This document shows, one piece after another, positions 5,557-6,333 of a stretch of 6,333 nt of DNA. Position numbers and translations under genes: made by a program. The notes under the pieces were generated by a model. The model had not been told where the DNA came from. It saw only the letters and a program-made list of their open reading frames with translations, and did not search any database. The DNA is from Bacteroidetes bacterium UBA7368 (GTDB lineage Bacteria; Bacteroidota; Rhodothermia; Rhodothermales; UBA10348), in the NCBI GenBank assembly GCA_002469915.1, contig DKOG01000248.1, positions 1 to 6,333 of the forward strand, in the 5' to 3' direction. Numbering within the stretch: the stretch's first letter is position 1; each line of letters opens with the position of its first letter.

Positions 5557-6177
5557 ATGAAAATTTATACTCGTACCGGCGATGACGGAACGACTGGTCT
5601 CTTCGGAGGCCCTCGCGTATCAAAAGATTCAATTCGAATTGAATCCTACGGTACCGTGGATGAACTGAATTCTATTCTTGGCTTGGTTAGAAGCGCGCTT
5701 CCCATTACCGATCCGTGGAGCAGTGCACAGATCACAGGCGAAGGAGCCCCTGTGGATTTTGACGGTGCCGCAGGCGACCGAATGAGCAGGTGGCTGGATC
5801 GAATTCAGACCGAACTATTTGAACTTGGAGCAGACCTTGCTACTCCACTGCACTCGAAGGTTACCATAAACAGAATCGCTTCTGTGGCCACTGTGAGGCT
5901 GGAAAACGATATTGATGTATTCGAGGAAGATCTGCCTCCCCTGAAAGCCTTCATTTTACCTTCCGGCCATGAAGCAGCCGCCCGACTCCATGTGGCACGA
6001 ACCGTTTGCCGGCGCGCAGAACGCAGAGTGATCTCACTTTCAGAGCAGGAAGAGATCAATGAAGTGTGTATCGTGTATCTCAATCGGTTATCCGATGCCC
6101 TCTTCACGGCAGCCCGCTGGGTAAATATGTCATACCGAACTCCGGAAGTGGAATGGAAGCCAGGTGAGCAGGAATAA
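5557..6177 (+). CDS. pduO: PduO-type cob(I)alamin adenosyltransferase (ATP:corrinoid adenosyltransferase)
   Basis: The enzyme transfers the adenosyl group of ATP to cob(I)alamin or cobinamide to make coenzyme B12. The 206-residue product opens with the ATP-binding MKIYTRTGDDGTTGLFGG (1-18), continues with RVSKDSIRIESYGTVDELNS (20-39, conserved Asp35), and then IQTELFELGADLATP (83-97). AFILPSG (131-137) includes Phe132, which aligns with the phenylalanine that sits under the corrin ring in characterised PduO enzymes (established knowledge, aligned by eye). LHVARTVCRRAERRV (144-158) and YLNRLSDALFTAARWVN (174-190) complete the signature. Between residues about 50 and 78 there is an extra Gly/Asp-rich stretch, so the protein is slightly longer than the common 180-195. 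The gene follows a B12-type ABC ATPase and is directly followed, without any gap, by the next open frame. Confidence 0.94.
   Translation: MKIYTRTGDDGTTGLFGGPRVSKDSIRIESYGTVDELNSILGLVRSALPITDPWSSAQITGEGAPVDFDGAAGDRMSRWLDRIQTELFELGADLATPLHSKVTINRIASVATVRLENDIDVFEEDLPPLKAFILPSGHEAAARLHVARTVCRRAERRVISLSEQEEINEVCIVYLNRLSDALFTAARWVNMSYRTPEVEWKPGEQE
5626..5645. repeat. Perfect 20-bp palindrome inside the adenosyltransferase gene
   Basis: GATTCAATTC followed directly by GAATTGAATC is a perfect 10+10 palindrome with no spacer. It starts 69 bases into the coding sequence and reads D-S-I-R-I-E-S in frame, which agrees with the normal family motif. It might be a protein-binding site or a cruciform/hairpin near the 5' end of the gene, or a coincidence. 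Confidence 0.55.
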
Positions 6178-6333
6178 ATGTCCACGTCTGACATAAAAAC
6201 AGAGCCAGACCCATCGAAACGGAATAGAGCGTTTACCCTTCTAGCTCTTTCCATCCCCTTTCTATTCTTCGCATTACTAGAAATAAGCCTGAGGCTTTCA
6301 GGATTTGGAAACGTTGAACCGCTTTTCATACCG
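6178..6333 (+). CDS. N-terminus of a membrane-anchored protein of unknown function (cut by window end)
   Basis: An ATG lies immediately after the TAA of the adenosyltransferase gene, and the frame stays open for 52 codons to the window edge. The product starts with a polar, charged stretch (MSTSDIKTEPDPSKRNR), then a single hydrophobic segment (residues about 19-36, FTLLALSIPFLFFALLE), then ISLRLSGFGN and PLFIP. The positive charges before the segment suggest N-in topology with the rest outside the cytoplasm. The LLExxLRLxGFG style of ending is often seen at the N-terminus of membrane-anchored SGNH-hydrolase or TPR proteins, but that is only a resemblance from memory. The zero-base spacing suggests co-transcription and translational coupling with the adenosyltransferase gene. 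Confidence 0.7.
   Translation, partial: MSTSDIKTEPDPSKRNRAFTLLALSIPFLFFALLEISLRLSGFGNVEPLFIP

Noticed and set aside
5887..5893. GCCACTG, which resembles the end of the cobalamin riboswitch
   Set aside because: It is seven bases inside coding sequence, with no B12-box or pseudoknot partners nearby and no B12 gene directly downstream.
5805..6329. Minus-strand open frame of 174 codons across the adenosyltransferase and the downstream gene
   Set aside because: It is antisense to a clear enzyme gene and its composition is Ser/Arg-rich without motifs.

Overview
This 6.3 kb window of moderate GC content is densely coded. It is ordinary chromosomal DNA from a free-living, probably Gram-negative bacterium. 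The best guess for lineage is the Bacteroidota/Rhodothermota/Balneolota group. The reasons are that none of the eight complete genes has a convincing Shine-Dalgarno sequence before its start, one small lipoprotein carries a YPNP-type Ig-like domain resembling those common in this group, and coupled gene pairs sit among short intergenic gaps. The lineage call is inference and no marker gene settles it. No RNA gene, insertion sequence, phage gene or CRISPR array was seen.

Left part, minus strand, in transcription order: a MmcQ/YjbR-family protein (start 2557) overlaps by 4 bp (ATGA) a short RluA-type RNA pseudouridine synthase (2213 to 1509). After a 213 bp gap comes a long, divergent ferrochelatase (HemH, 1295 to 9). 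HemH keeps the catalytic His motif, but several other active-site residues are replaced and it ends in a four-cysteine tail.

Middle, plus strand: a CTP-dependent lipid (prenol/diacylglycerol) kinase-like membrane protein (2629-3252) is followed after 19 bp by a cytoplasmic-looking lipase/esterase (3272-4144). A small lipoprotein gene runs toward them on the minus strand (4619 to 4131), and its stop codon lies inside the end of the lipase gene.

Right part, plus strand: a vitamin B12/siderophore-type ABC ATPase (4704-5498) is followed by a PduO-type cobalamin adenosyltransferase (5557-6177). Together they suggest uptake and activation of cobalamin, although the permease and binding protein are not in the window. 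A membrane-anchored protein starts directly after the adenosyltransferase stop codon (6178) and is cut by the window edge.

No clearly new multi-gene system is visible. The points most worth a second look are the altered active site and cysteine tail of HemH, the kinase-lipase pair, the one-domain YPNP lipoprotein, and two strong DNA/RNA symmetries inside the cobalamin genes: a 9-bp GC hairpin and a perfect 20-bp palindrome.
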